The notes beneath the pieces are model-generated. The model worked only from the letters and a program-made list of their open reading frames with translations, had not been told where the DNA came from and did not search any database. From Cephalotus follicularis (Eukaryota; Streptophyta; Magnoliopsida; Oxalidales; Cephalotaceae), in assembly GCA_001972305.1 (NCBI GenBank), contig BDDD01000994.1:179875-243874 (forward strand): DNA of 64,000 nucleotides. The letters run 5' to 3'. Made by a program: the position numbers and the translations under genes. Below are positions 11,481 through 22,114 of the stretch, piece by piece; position 1 is the stretch's first letter; each line of letters opens with the position of its first letter.

Positions 11481-12426
11481 GAAACAAACTTAGAAATCAT
11501 CTTGCCTCTATCTAGAAGGCAAAGAAAAAGGAGGGGATTAGAGAATAAGTAAATACATCCCCCATAACTATATACCGAATAAAATGTGAAATAATATAAG
11601 CTCAAATTAGAACACAATGTAAATCCACATCAAGAAATGTAATCAAGGATCACAAAGGAAATAAAGATCCATAAGGGTAATCAAAATCAACAACTTAACC
11701 ATGATCCACAAAGGAAACATGATTCACAAAAAAAAAAAAATATACAGAAGCTCTACAAAGGTAAGCAAGATCCACAACCCTATCGAGATGCATGTGTGAT
11801 ATAAAGATCAACAAACGTCATCAAAATCCACCAGGAATACATCAAGATCCACATACCATATCAAGATTTATAGAGGATATCAATAATAATAGAGGATATA
11901 AAGATCAACAAAGGACATCGAGATCCTCAAAGGATATTAAGTTCCACAAACGTTAATTCACGAAAAGGAATCTTGATACTCAACAAATGGGCTCCACAAT
12001 TATAAACATGAATCACAAATATGCCCACGTGTGAATAAAATGTAAATCCACTGAACAATCTCAATATATAAATAAGAACTCCGCAAACATCAATAGAATC
12101 CACAATGAAATCAGAGTTAATAATATCAAAGTTTGCGGAGGAGATCAACATCCAAAATCAAGAAATGTGCCCAAAACTCATAACATCAGGGGATACTGGT
12201 ACCACTATCATGTCATCATATACCAGTCATCATCAAATATCATGTCATCATATCTCATGTCATCGTCACATATCATGTCATCACATGGCATCATATCTCA
12301 TCATATATCAGCTGTAGCAATGAATACATATCAATATTTCGAGGCCATAGACTACAGGACTGTACATATCCATCATACACCGGTGCAGAGTGCCTATGCC
12401 TTCTTATCCTCGGAGGGGTCGGCATT
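11481..12426. repeat. Non-coding degenerate repeats
   Basis: About 11640-11960 is full of imperfect units around 'aagatccacaaagga' or 'aagatcaacaaagg'. About 12205-12310 is a tract of 'catatctcatgtcat' type units. No gene or element termini are seen until the LTR-like start at 12427. Confidence 0.55.
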
Positions 12427-12442
12427 GTAATGCCCTGGATAT
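12427..12442 (+). repeat. LTR 5' terminus cut by the assembly gap
   Basis: TGTAATGCCCTGGATA has the form of the 5' end of the gypsy LTRs in this window (TGTAAyGCCC...). It runs into the run of N. Confidence 0.5.
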
Positions 12443-12467
12443 NNNNNNNNNNNNNNNNNNNNNNNNN
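12443..12467. other. Assembly gap (25 N)
   Basis: Exactly 25 N bases. The true distance between the flanks is unknown, and the LTR starting at 12427 and the Athila-like 3' LTR both end here. Confidence 0.98.
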
Positions 12468-12712
12468 TTTTATTATTTACTTATTTTTCTGGCTCTATTA
12501 TGAACTTATTATTTGATTAAACGATCTTCAAGGAATTAACTCTGCACAAAACTAAGATAATTTTCGCACAAAATTCCTACCTCGAGATGCATTCCTTTTC
12601 TTTTCCTTGAAAACAAAATTTTTATTATCTCCTATGGGGTTTTTCTATTATCTCTAAGCATATCAACACTTATTCCTACTTTCAAAATTTAAAATGAACT
12701 TTGGTCTAAACA
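12468..12712 (-). repeat. Partial 3' LTR of Athila-like element
   Basis: On the minus strand the sequence after the polypurine tract starts TGTTTAGACCAAAG. It continues as AT-rich DNA to the gap, so only about 245 bp remain. Confidence 0.6.
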
Positions 12713-12734
12713 CCCCCCCCTCCCCCCACCCCCA
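12713..12734 (-). other. Polypurine tract of Athila-like element
   Basis: The plus strand is 'cccccccctccccccaccccc', a G-rich purine tract on the minus strand, about 130 bp beyond the stop of the upstream ORF and directly before a TG-starting LTR. Confidence 0.75.
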
Positions 12735-12862
12735 TACTTAAATCTTGCATTGTCCTCATTGCACTAGAAACAAACTAAAGAAAAGGAAAATTCATGATCA
12801 CACAAATATAAGAAACAATGCAATAAAATAAAGAACAAAGGGGTAGGGTTTACCGGTTATGA

Positions 12863-14251
12863 TCATGGAGGTTCAAAATAACGAGGCTCATGAAAGTCCA
12901 TGGCCTCTTCAATCAATGCAACTTTAGATCTGAAAAACGTTAGTGCTCGCTTCCTTAGTGCTCGGTTCCTTTTCACTTCGAACGCGTCTCCAATACCTGT
13001 CTTAGCAAACTCAAAAACACCACGTGAAGGCATAGTTTGAATAATATAAGCATCATCCCAAAAGGATGCCCACCAATAAAAATCATGAATACCTGCCTGA
13101 AAAAACTTAAACACACAATATGAGAAAACCATTTTATTACTATAAGCACCGTCCCAATAAGCTTGCCACCAATAAAATTCACCATCAAGAGAACCATAAT
13201 AGTTAGAAACATTTTCAACAATAAGACAATCATTCCAATAGGATTTCCACCAGTAAAAACTATGAAGAGAACATGAATAATCACGGCCAACCAACCAATC
13301 ACACACATGGTTCATACGAATGCACACCCTCCATCCTAATTGATCTTTAGTAAAGAAAAAGTTATTTTTGAGGATGGTGTGAGGGTGGGATGGCGTGCTA
13401 AGCTTGTGAGTGAAATGGGACAGATCGTCCCATTGAACTTCCAAAATTGAATCAACATCCCCATCGTCCATCCAACTCAGAATTTCCTTTTGTGTGACCT
13501 CCAATTCCTCGAACTCTCTCAAACTTTCCATGAAGCTGTTCTCAAAGTCTATGTCAAAGTACGTTTGGTCAGGCGTAGCGAGTTTGTATGTGTAATGGGA
13601 TAGATGATCCCATTCACTATCCGACGTTGGCTCATTGAGCTTACTTTCTAACCATGCTAACGCTTCCTCGTTTTCTAGCCACATCAATCTATCCTTTTGC
13701 TTAGCTTCTTCTATCTCGAATTCTCTCCTGAAATTGCGATCAAAGTCGATATTAAAATATGAATCAATGGTATCAGGAATCGAGCAAATCACGTAGACAT
13801 CATCAAAGTCAGATTGATGCTTTCCTAAAAGAAAAATGTTAAAGTCCATCGACGACTTTCCAAAACTCAACTTCATGAGACCATTTCGGCAATTAATCAA
13901 TGCGTTACTTGTGGCCAAGAATGGTCTACCAAGGATAACTGGGATTTGGTCTTTTATATTCACAACAGGCTGGGTATCTAATACGACAAAGTCGACAGGA
14001 AAGAAAAACTCACCAACCTTTATCAAAACATCCTCAATTTTCCCTCTTGGAGTCTGAAGGATCCTCTTTTTCGTGCATAAATCTTTAAGGATTTTTGCGT
14101 AAGAGGGCACCTGCTCGATAGCTTGAAGCAATGGGATATTGATTTGAACTTGTTTAAATGTATTGATGATCTTTTCCATTGCAGGGGCTTTCTTATCTAA
14201 TCTCTTTGGAAAAGGAACTGGGGGATCAAATGAACGCTTGGGTATTACCAT
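12863..14251 (-). CDS. Athila-like truncated protease with unusual C-terminal repeats (462 aa)
   Basis: A long undamaged frame. Residues about 1-75 match the Athila gag-pro linker ('SYAKILKDLCTKKR'). Residues about 68-137 match the C-terminal half of the Athila aspartic protease ('EDVLIKV', 'FPVDFVVLDT', 'PVILGRPFLATSNALINCR', 'MKLSFG'). The segment that should carry the catalytic Asp motif is absent: the text goes from TKKRILQ directly to TPRGKIEDV. The rest (about 140-462) is unlike RT. It has two WD-LSH-T-KL-TP units (near 214 and 273), acidic stretches, and three repeats starting FYWW at residues 332, 359 and 391, each followed by a W and acidic residues. The stop lies about 130 bp before the polypurine tract, so RT, RNase H and integrase are missing. 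Catalysis is not expected; the C-terminal function is unknown. Confidence 0.8.
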   Translation of the reverse strand: MVIPKRSFDPPVPFPKRLDKKAPAMEKIINTFKQVQINIPLLQAIEQVPSYAKILKDLCTKKRILQTPRGKIEDVLIKVGEFFFPVDFVVLDTQPVVNIKDQIPVILGRPFLATSNALINCRNGLMKLSFGKSSMDFNIFLLGKHQSDFDDVYVICSIPDTIDSYFNIDFDRNFRREFEIEEAKQKDRLMWLENEEALAWLESKLNEPTSDSEWDHLSHYTYKLATPDQTYFDIDFENSFMESLREFEELEVTQKEILSWMDDGDVDSILEVQWDDLSHFTHKLSTPSHPHTILKNNFFFTKDQLGWRVCIRMNHVCDWLVGRDYSCSLHSFYWWKSYWNDCLIVENVSNYYGSLDGEFYWWQAYWDGAYSNKMVFSYCVFKFFQAGIHDFYWWASFWDDAYIIQTMPSRGVFEFAKTGIGDAFEVKRNRALRKRALTFFRSKVALIEEAMDFHEPRYFEPP

Positions 14252-14511
14252 TAATTATTCCTTTTCCTCTTTTTCTTTCTCTTCTCTAACTTCTTCTTGC
14301 ACATTCAAATTTTTTGGTTGCGCAAAGGAGTCAACCAACTATTCTTTTGCTTTGTCATGCACAAATGACTCAACCAACTCCTCGCTTAAATTTTCTGTTT
14401 TATCCACTGGTTGGTACTCACTTCCACTTCACAAGGCAAATGCTTGGTCCGATGGGCCGGAAGAAGATGATCATTGTGGATTAGATTGCGGTTGGATACG
14501 ATCAGGCTGAA
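14252..14511 (-). pseudogene. Degenerate gag-protease linker
   Basis: Joins the gag frame to the protease frame. It reads a Glu/Lys-rich linker with several stops and a frame change between the two open frames, so the gag-pro polyprotein is no longer continuous. Confidence 0.6.
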
Positions 14512-15585
14512 TCATATTCGTCCTAGGATTCGGTTCGGGTTGGGAAGGCATCTTCCCTTTTTTAGCTGAGAGATTTGCTTTTCTAGGTTGTGCTGACTAG
14601 TCATCATAGTGCTCATGATATGCTCTATATTCTTTTCTAACGATGAAATCCTAGATGTATCTTCCCATTGGTTCAACAATCCAGGTGTTTGTTGATTTTG
14701 AAATTGATTTTGTGGGAAGGATGGTTGGACAGTGTTTGAATTTTGGGAGAACCTTTGAAATGTTTGCTGTGGTGCAAACTGGCTAGGGAAGCTCGAAGGT
14801 TGTCCCAAAAAATGTGGAGGTGGGGCACCAACGCTAGAAGGCTGCCCCGAAAAATTTGATTGTCCTCGCATGTTTTGCCCTTGACTCCATGAAAAGTTTG
14901 GATGATTTCGCCAACCCGGATTGTAAGTGTTACTATACGGGTTGTATTGGTTCATAGCAGATACATTCTCAGGAGTATATTGGCTATCAATATAGATTTG
15001 GCATTCTTCAAAAATATGGTTTGGGGACTTGCACCACGAACACATAGGGGTGTTGTGATCGACTTGGCTAACTTGCGTGGAACCCCTAAGCAACGACTCT
15101 AATCTAGTCACGAGACTGTCTAATTGTGCCTCTTTAGCAGCTGCTCCTTCTATAACATACCCTTTACTTGGCAATGCTCTCTCGAAAACTTGAGCTGACT
15201 CCCACTCTCTAGTTCGCTCACCCAAATCTAAAAGGAAATTCCATGCCTCGTTTTCATCAGTGTACGAGGTGAACCCATCAGGACACATAGATTTGACCAA
15301 TTGCTTGGTCTGGTAATTGATCCCTTCGTAGATGATTTGACATAAATTCCACGTGTTCAAACCCTGATGAGGACACTCTAAGAGAAGATCCTTAAAATGT
15401 TCCATACTATATATATATACGTGTGTGTGTGTGTGTGTATTAAAAAAACATGGGCGCACAGAGCACCCGTGTGAAAGAAAGAAAGGGAGAAGAGAGTGAG
15501 ATACAAGAGAGAGAACATGAGATAGTGAGGGCGAGAGAGAGAGAGAGAACCGGGGAGAGTGCACCAGAGAAGATGAGGACGCCAA
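14512..15585 (-). CDS. Athila-like gag, partial, fused to LTR antisense sequence
   Basis: Recognisable gag runs from about 15403 to 14512. It shows 'HFKDLLLECPHQGL' (Athila gag core), a zinc knuckle CSWCKSPNHIFEEC in CX2CX4HX4C form, and 'NPYSNTYNPGWRNHPNFSW', a hallmark of Athila gag. A Gln-rich stretch and a coiled-coil-like end ('LEKNIEHIMSTMM', 'LEKQISQLKK') follow. The first 61 codons (15585-15404) do not come from gag: they are the antisense of a family A LTR and a (TA)n(GT)n microsatellite that happens to stay open. The gag N-terminus is therefore lost. It would encode nucleocapsid-like RNA binding, but expression is doubtful. Confidence 0.8.
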   Translation of the reverse strand: MASSSSLVHSPRFSLSLSPSLSHVLSLVSHSLLPFFLSHGCSVRPCFFNTHTHTHVYIYSMEHFKDLLLECPHQGLNTWNLCQIIYEGINYQTKQLVKSMCPDGFTSYTDENEAWNFLLDLGERTREWESAQVFERALPSKGYVIEGAAAKEAQLDSLVTRLESLLRGSTQVSQVDHNTPMCSWCKSPNHIFEECQIYIDSQYTPENVSAMNQYNPYSNTYNPGWRNHPNFSWSQGQNMRGQSNFSGQPSSVGAPPPHFLGQPSSFPSQFAPQQTFQRFSQNSNTVQPSFPQNQFQNQQTPGLLNQWEDTSRISSLEKNIEHIMSTMMTSQHNLEKQISQLKKGRCLPNPNRILGRI

Positions 15586-16649
15586 AGCAGGAGGTCACGA
15601 CGAGCTTCCCTACAGTGCTCCAAAACTGGTAATCTCTTCTTCCCTTTTCTTTTTCCTTCTCCCCGATGCCTTACGTCACTGTCGCCATCTCTGCCTTGCG
15701 TTCCACAACCGGAAATCATCACGGTTGGAGCGAGTTTTCATTGTGAAGACAATCTCTTCCCCTTTTGATGGCTGTCAAGGCTTTGTTCGGCTGGAATCGG
15801 CCAGATTATAGTCGTTGAGTCAACTCAGCGTGTCCATCTCGCTATCGCCTGTGACACGGCTTTTGGCGCCGAGTCATAGAGACTCTCGACTAGCAATGGA
15901 CTGATCGCAAGATTTGGAGGTGAACGGTGGTGTGATTGGAGCTCGAGCCACCTGTCTAGAGCATCGGTGAGGCACGTCAGTGCCGATTCTAGGTAAATCT
16001 CGGCTAGAGACATGTCGAATAGGCCTTGTGGATGCTTGTTTGTGAAGTGACCAGAGTTGGTGAAGTTTGGCGTGTCAATTCAGTGAGTTGGACTCACTGT
16101 CGGCCATGATAGAATGTTTCACTATGAGTCACGGCGAATCTAAGACAGCAGGGTTTAGATCAGCCAATTTGGAGCCTGTTGGTGGCGCGACAAGCTGCCG
16201 GTTTGTTGGCCGCAATCTGGCCGGAGCTCCGGTGGCGATAGTGTTTGATTTCTATGTGTAGAGTGTAAAGGGAATGTATTATGTATGTGGTGTGCAAAGT
16301 TTAGCTGAGGATAGGAGGTTCGCTAGCTCAATCGCTAACTGGTAGGTTATACTACTTGCGATGTATTCATGCATTTGAATGGTTTTATGGATTATGATTG
16401 TGATGGAAGATTGTATATATATGTATATATATATATATATATATATGATGTTGTGATGGAAGGTTGTGTATATTACTTACACTGCATATATATATGATTT
16501 TGTTATAGGTGGATTGTTATTTTATATGGTATATGGGTTAAATGGTGAACTGAGAGGAGATGAATTCATGCCTTCTCTCAATTCACGGGTTATGGGATGG
16601 ATTTCAAATGATTTGCGAACTGTTTTGCAAACTGGTTTTTCTGTCAAAA

Positions 16650-16830
16650 CCGTCGAAGCTTTTATGTGTTAAACTTACATCGACGCTTTACCCTTTTAAA
16701 CAAACGCGTCGACACTTTTTACCTTTCTGTTTTAAGTAATGACACTTTAACATTATGCGTCAACGCTCAACACCAAACTGTCGGCGCTCAAGTGTTGTGC
16801 GTCAACGCTTGGGACTAAGCATCGACGCTT
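16650..16830. repeat. GTCGAC motif array in family A LTR
   Basis: About eight variants of CGTCGACGCTT or CGTCAACGCT lie between 'aaaaccgtcgaagct' and 'agcatcgacgctt'. The place corresponds to the arrays at 28-235 and 36113-36252. Confidence 0.85.
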
Positions 16831-17401
16831 AGTGCCCTGTTTTAGTTAAATTCAACAGTTTTATATGGTTTTCGATCCGCACTGGTTTTCTATACAAATG
16901 GATTTCATAGGACGCATCTCTAAGGACTTGTAACCTATGGAAATCCTTCTTTAGCACATTGATTTCTAAATCAAACCTTCAAAGATGAAGCTTTAAAGGA
17001 AGCTCCCGATAAAAGAGTTTACAGAACTAGTCTTCGAAATAGTTTTCAATGGATGGTTTGGACGGCTCAACTGGGACATATGGACGCGGATATCCTAATC
17101 AGAATTCCTCTCCATGGCTTTTACAACTTCGATAGGGACTAACAAATGGTTTATGGAAATAGAAATGGGTTATGAAAATGTGGATATGGTTAGGTGAATA
17201 ATTTTCAATATGAGTTTGATGGATGTGGATCGTACGTGATCCTTTTTATTAGTCCTTATCATTTCTACGTAAATACAGTTACTTGTTACGAGTATTACAG
17301 GGGACGGGTATGAATGTTGGTTGTTCTTGTTTGTGACCTATCGGATAACCCATTCTTAATCTTAAATTCCGTCATCAGGTTATGAATGCTAGATCACAAA
17401 T

Positions 17402-17640
17402 ATGAATTATGAGGGGACCCCACATTGTGGGAGGACCGATGATCGGAATGCCAGATCACCAAATATGAATAATGAGGGGACCCCACATTGTGAGAGGACT
17501 GATGATAGGTATGCCAGATCATCAAATGTGAATTATGAGGGGACCCCACATTGTTGGAGGACTGATGATAGGAGTACTATATCATCAAATATAAATTATG
17601 AGGGACCCTACATTGTAGGAGGACAAGTACTATGAGTACT
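17402..17640 (+). repeat. 63-bp tandem repeat, about 3.7 copies
   Basis: Units start at 17402, 17465, 17528 and 17591. Each begins like 'tgaattatgaggggacccc', then 'acattgt', then 'ggac-gatgat'. Because 63 is a multiple of three, a short open frame reads through as a repetitive peptide; this is a consequence of the repeat, not evidence of a gene. Confidence 0.9.
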
Positions 17641-18614
17641 ACGAAATATGTGATAAGGTTATCCTAATACTCTATGGATTGTGTGACCCCATGGATGATT
17701 ATATGGTTTGTTTATGAAGTGTCTGCAATTGTCATTCATACATATGACATGCCATACATATTCTTATATCTGCTACACCGCATGGCCCATAATTATACTA
17801 TTACATTACACGGCACACTGTTCCACATATACACTGTATAATGTTGCACATTCACACGATTGTACCAATGTATTCATGGAATGCATTATTGTACTGTTGC
17901 ACACACATCATATAGTATACCCTACACGACCATATGTCGCTGACCCGTTTCATTTCATTGTAATGGAATGGGTCAAGCCCGGGTGATATATTGCAGAGAG
18001 AGATAAACAGAGTTTGGTGGACACCAAAGATAGATCTTTATTGCTTCTATACATATGGAGTTGCTTGTATATAGTTTTGTATTTGGATTTGCTTATATGA
18101 GTTGTAATAAAAGAGGCCTTATGATATAACTAGTTTGTATGGATTCAGAAGACTTGATGTATAAGATATGTATATAAGAGACATGCTTTATTTCAGCTAT
18201 CGACCTTCTGGCATGTGGCAGCGCTTATGATATATCTGTTGATGTATTAAACGGGGACAGGCCCATCATTTGAGGTATTAGAATGATATGATTTTGAGTT
18301 AAGTTGTGGTTACTGAAGGCTGAGCCCATATATAAACTACTGATTCCTCCTTCGGGAGTGTGGATAAATATAAACTGTGTTTTCATCACAGGGGGATATA
18401 GTCCGATAAACGAATACTTCATGCCTGATTTTCGGGAGATTTTAAGAGTTAGTTTTTATTTGAATCGATTATTCCGCTTGCATGACTTTTATTTAAAGGT
18501 TTATATTCATAGCACTTTTTTTGAGTATGATTATTATGAGATTTGAATGGATTGAAGGATGGTATCTCATGCATCGGGTCGTGGGGGTTTACTCTCGCTT
18601 TTCGGGGCACGACA

Positions 18615-19345
18615 GACATGATCAGTGCGCGGACTCATCCCTCGTCGGAGAAATCACAAATAAGAACATCGACCGAGGAGTTGGGAGTCGAAGCCAAGCT
18701 CGTCCCTCGTCTGAAATCACATATCACAGGTAGCCAACACAATCAGATGGTTGTGGGATGGAACCTCTACTGCACTCACCCTCAGCATACCGTCATAGAC
18801 CAACGGTCATGCTGCAGATCCAGGTTTGGAACCCGGGGGTAGTCCCACTTAACACACTATCATGGACAATGAGCCGTGTTAAGGAGATTTTATTGTCAAA
18901 CGTCCCCTCACCATCGTCCCATAATACATATCACAAATCACATGGTACCCAGCATCAGAGTACAAATCATCATATCACAATAATACATCAAGAAAGGAGC
19001 ACGTAAGCCTAAGTGTGGAGTGGAAGATGACACCATCACAAGAGTTAGTACGATATCACAAGTCACAATGATACATGAAATAAAAAGGTGACATTGTCAC
19101 CTATAGTCAGAGCACTCATATGCTCGGCAATCATATCCCCATCATAAGACATAATCAATATATCCACATGTGGGATTTCAATCCGCGATAAAAAGTCACA
19201 TAACATGAACACAAAGGGCACATACTAAACAAGAAGCTCAAGTCAATATAATAGAAGAAGGGAATCTCCCACTCATAAGCACATAGCTCTTAGAACAACA
19301 ATTTCTAACAATGAATAAGAATTTCTCAACGATACCAACATCGAA
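18615..19345. other. Non-coding DNA between LTRs
   Basis: No open frame with family features and no termini. It contains scattered 'catatcac' and 'aatcacat' phrases, which are common in the antisense LTR DNA of this window. Probably LTR or leader debris; not assigned. Confidence 0.45.
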
Positions 19346-22061
19346 TGTAACACCCTCGGACGATGAGAGTCATCACAGGTCATAATACAGATCATAACTT
19401 AACAACGCATAGCTTAACTGAACATAACATAGGCATAACTTTATTAGCTAAAAACGTGGCGGTCAAAACATAACATATTCCGTAAATTGACCAAAACTTA
19501 AAACTTATCATATTCGGAAAACTTAACATATTTCAAAAGTCAATAAAAAACGTAAACCATAAGTACATATTGTTCATGACAAACTCTAACAGAAAACATA
19601 ACAGGATCACACACCTAAGGATCCTTGACATAATGGTGGTCATCTCTCATTCACACTTTCCCCTGCTGCTCCTGATAACCTACCGCATGGAAACAAAAAC
19701 ACGGCCGATCAAACCTCAGTACGGATAAAGAATATAAAACAATAATCATAATTTAAAAGCAATAAGATTTCAATAAAACTCGTAACAGAAATCTTAAGTA
19801 GTAAATCATTTAAACGTTCATTTCTGAACTTCATAAACTCAATTTCATAATTTTCGAAACATGTACGAAACATTTCAGAATCACAAATTTTATAATATCA
19901 TACTGAGCCACACAACATATCACATATTAGAAACATATATGGAAAGGGAGGCGCTCATTCCACATGCCCATTAGAATTGAAGAGTACGGCACTACACAAG
20001 TCAATTCTCATAACATATCGTATCATATCACACATTGCGTATCTTATCACATATGCCATATACTAGAATCGATTCATACACCTCTATCATACACAGCGGA
20101 TCCATAAATCCACCTCATGCAATTTATTCATAACATAGAGAGACTCCGTAGACTAATCACACCGCTACGGAAGTGTCCTGTCCCCGTGCCAGGCCTACGA
20201 CATGCCTATGGTACGCCCCATAGGTGGGTACAAATACTTAGTATTTTATCACTTCCAAAACATTGATTTATCAAAATCAATTTAGAAATACATAAAATAT
20301 GCTTTTTCAAGACATATTCAAAAATCATTATCAAGCGATATCATTTACATAACCTTTCATAATCGGAGTATCAGCTCATTTATTTCCCACTATAAAGAGA
20401 TGATCATTTCAAAACATATCGTGGCATACGTATAAAGTCAGGAACATTAAATTCGTAAAATGTCAAAACCGACTTTATTTTCCAGAACATATCAAATTTC
20501 ATAAATATAACCGAGCTCATAAAACGAAGAACATATCATAAAAGCAAAACTGATTTTCGTTCGCTAAAACCAAATGGCCAAAGAGTGATAGAAATCCGTA
20601 CCTTATGCGTTCACAAAAGTACTTACGAAAAGATTGTTAATTCAAACTCCCCTTTTGAAGCACAACAATTTAAAGACACAAAACCATGCATATAAGGTTC
20701 TAAGAATCATTAGGGACATAAAACAGATTCATTACAAAGTTTAGAACAGACCCAAATTGATTTGAAGAACAAACGGATTAAAATAGTTGAAAACAGGAAA
20801 TTTTCTGGACAAAACAGCCGACTGTTACAGAGCATCAGCTGACTGAGGAGGCTTGGCAGTCGACTAATCATCAGGGCCAGTCGACTACACAAACCAGACT
20901 GTAGGCAGTCAACTGTGATAGAGGCCCAACCGACTGTGCAAAGCAAGGTAGTTGACTGATTCATACAAACAACCGACTACACAAGGCTAGACAGCCGACT
21001 GTCAATAAGAATAGTCGACTGTTCTGGACGACAGAACAACATAACTTAACATTTTTCAAGGCAGGAACTGTCCAAACATGTATAACATTATACCAGAGAC
21101 ATATGAACATATACATATGAAATTGTATGGAATTTAGACGGTAGGAAAACACAGAATTTACATGATCATAGGACTAGTGGCTAAACTCAAAGGAAAAGAC
21201 AAAGTGACATCTAAACACATGCCTACATATAACAATCCAATCTGCTGTCCAAAGTCATATTCAGTTTCTAAGATCAGATTACAACATATACAGATGCCCA
21301 AGGACTGATTAACAGGTCCATACACCATGACAGATATCAAAGTGGCTAGAATCAAAACTCTAACAGCCTATATGCATATAAAACCCAATGACAAAGTGGA
21401 ACAATCATCAATGCAAGGATTACTAACCTGCAACGGTATTAAGGACAGAAAAACAGTATGAGGAACACCACAAAATAATTGTCAAACGGCTGACTTGATG
21501 AAGAAACTGATCGAAGAACACAATGAACTCCAAATTGACGCACACGACACTGACAGGCAAACGATAGAACAATGGCATCGTACAATAAACCACAACCATT
21601 TTTAAACAGGGAAAAAAGAAACAGATTTCGGTTGGGATTAGGAAAGTAATAAGCATATCATATTAGATAAGGCATGATGGAGGATTTTTAGGAGATTGAT
21701 AAGGGAAGAAGGGAAGAAAATGTGTGAAGAGATAGAGGGGTAGAGAGGGAGGGATTCGGGTGAAAGATAGAGAAATAAAAAAGGAAGGAAATAAAGGAAA
21801 TAAAAATAATTTTGTAATAATAATTAAAAATTATGAAAGTAGATATATATAAAAAAGGACATAAACATAAACCAATAAACATAACATTTCCCAATACGTA
21901 CACATACTATCATACCCAAAATTAAGGCTGGTATCAGTCAGCCCAAGACACATAGGCCCAATCACAGGGCAAACGGACTCCATAACAACACAAATTAAAA
22001 AGTCTGAAAACAAACAGATTAAAGTCCGTAAAACATGCATACGAATAACCAGGGTATTTCA
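19346..22061 (-). repeat. 3' LTR of element E (2716 bp)
   Basis: The plus strand starts TGTAACACCCTCGG and ends GGGTATTTCA; read on the minus strand it begins TGAAATACCCTGG directly after the polypurine tract. It matches the start of 33679-34544. A donor-like CAG-GTTAGTAA (minus) sits near 21430, at the boundary between transcribed leader and the array region. It contains the CAG-type GTCGAC array. Confidence 0.85.
20815..21021. repeat. CAGYCGACTG motif array in LTR E
   Basis: Ten spaced variants occur: CAGCCGACTG, CAGTCGACTA, CAGTCAACTG, CAACCGACTG, TAGTCGACTG and similar. CAGTCGACTG is a perfect palindrome with the same GTCGAC core as the other arrays. The only other array of this version is at 43753-44060. 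Confidence 0.9.
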
Positions 22062-22075
22062 TCCACCCCCCGTTA
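22062..22075 (-). other. Polypurine tract of element E
   Basis: The minus strand reads a G-rich tract ending GGGGGGTGGA directly before the LTR TG. It is preceded by the ATTTCGGGACGAAATC phrase usual before the 3' LTR of this group. Confidence 0.8.
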
Positions 22076-22114
22076 AAAAGGATTTCGTCCCGAAATCATA
22101 AACATACACATACC

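Larger units (their letters stand above)
15404..18614 (+). repeat. Family A LTR, 5' truncated
   Basis: Starts in a (TA)n(GT)n microsatellite (15408-15438) against the Athila gag. It then shows the family A plan: a GA-rich stretch (15470-15600) followed by CT-rich DNA, 'cccgatgcc', 'gagtcacgg' blocks, 'ctggtaggttatac' (donor-like, near 16340), (TA)n at 16413-16446, the GTCGAC array, the 'ctaaggacttgtaacctatgg' landmark, a tandem repeat, 'tggcagcgctt', an acceptor-like CACAG near 18391, 'agtccgataaacgaatactt', and an end GGGGCACGACA at 18614. Compared with 34545-37421 it lacks the first several hundred bases. No primer site follows. Confidence 0.75.

Noticed and set aside
16413-16446. (TA)n tract as a matrix attachment or origin site
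   Set aside because: Simple microsatellites occur in several LTR copies at varying length; nothing else points to such a role.
17402-17635. Short open frame with a 21-residue repeat, possibly a repetitive protein gene
   Set aside because: It is a 63-bp DNA tandem repeat inside a non-coding LTR; the frame is open only because the unit is a multiple of three.
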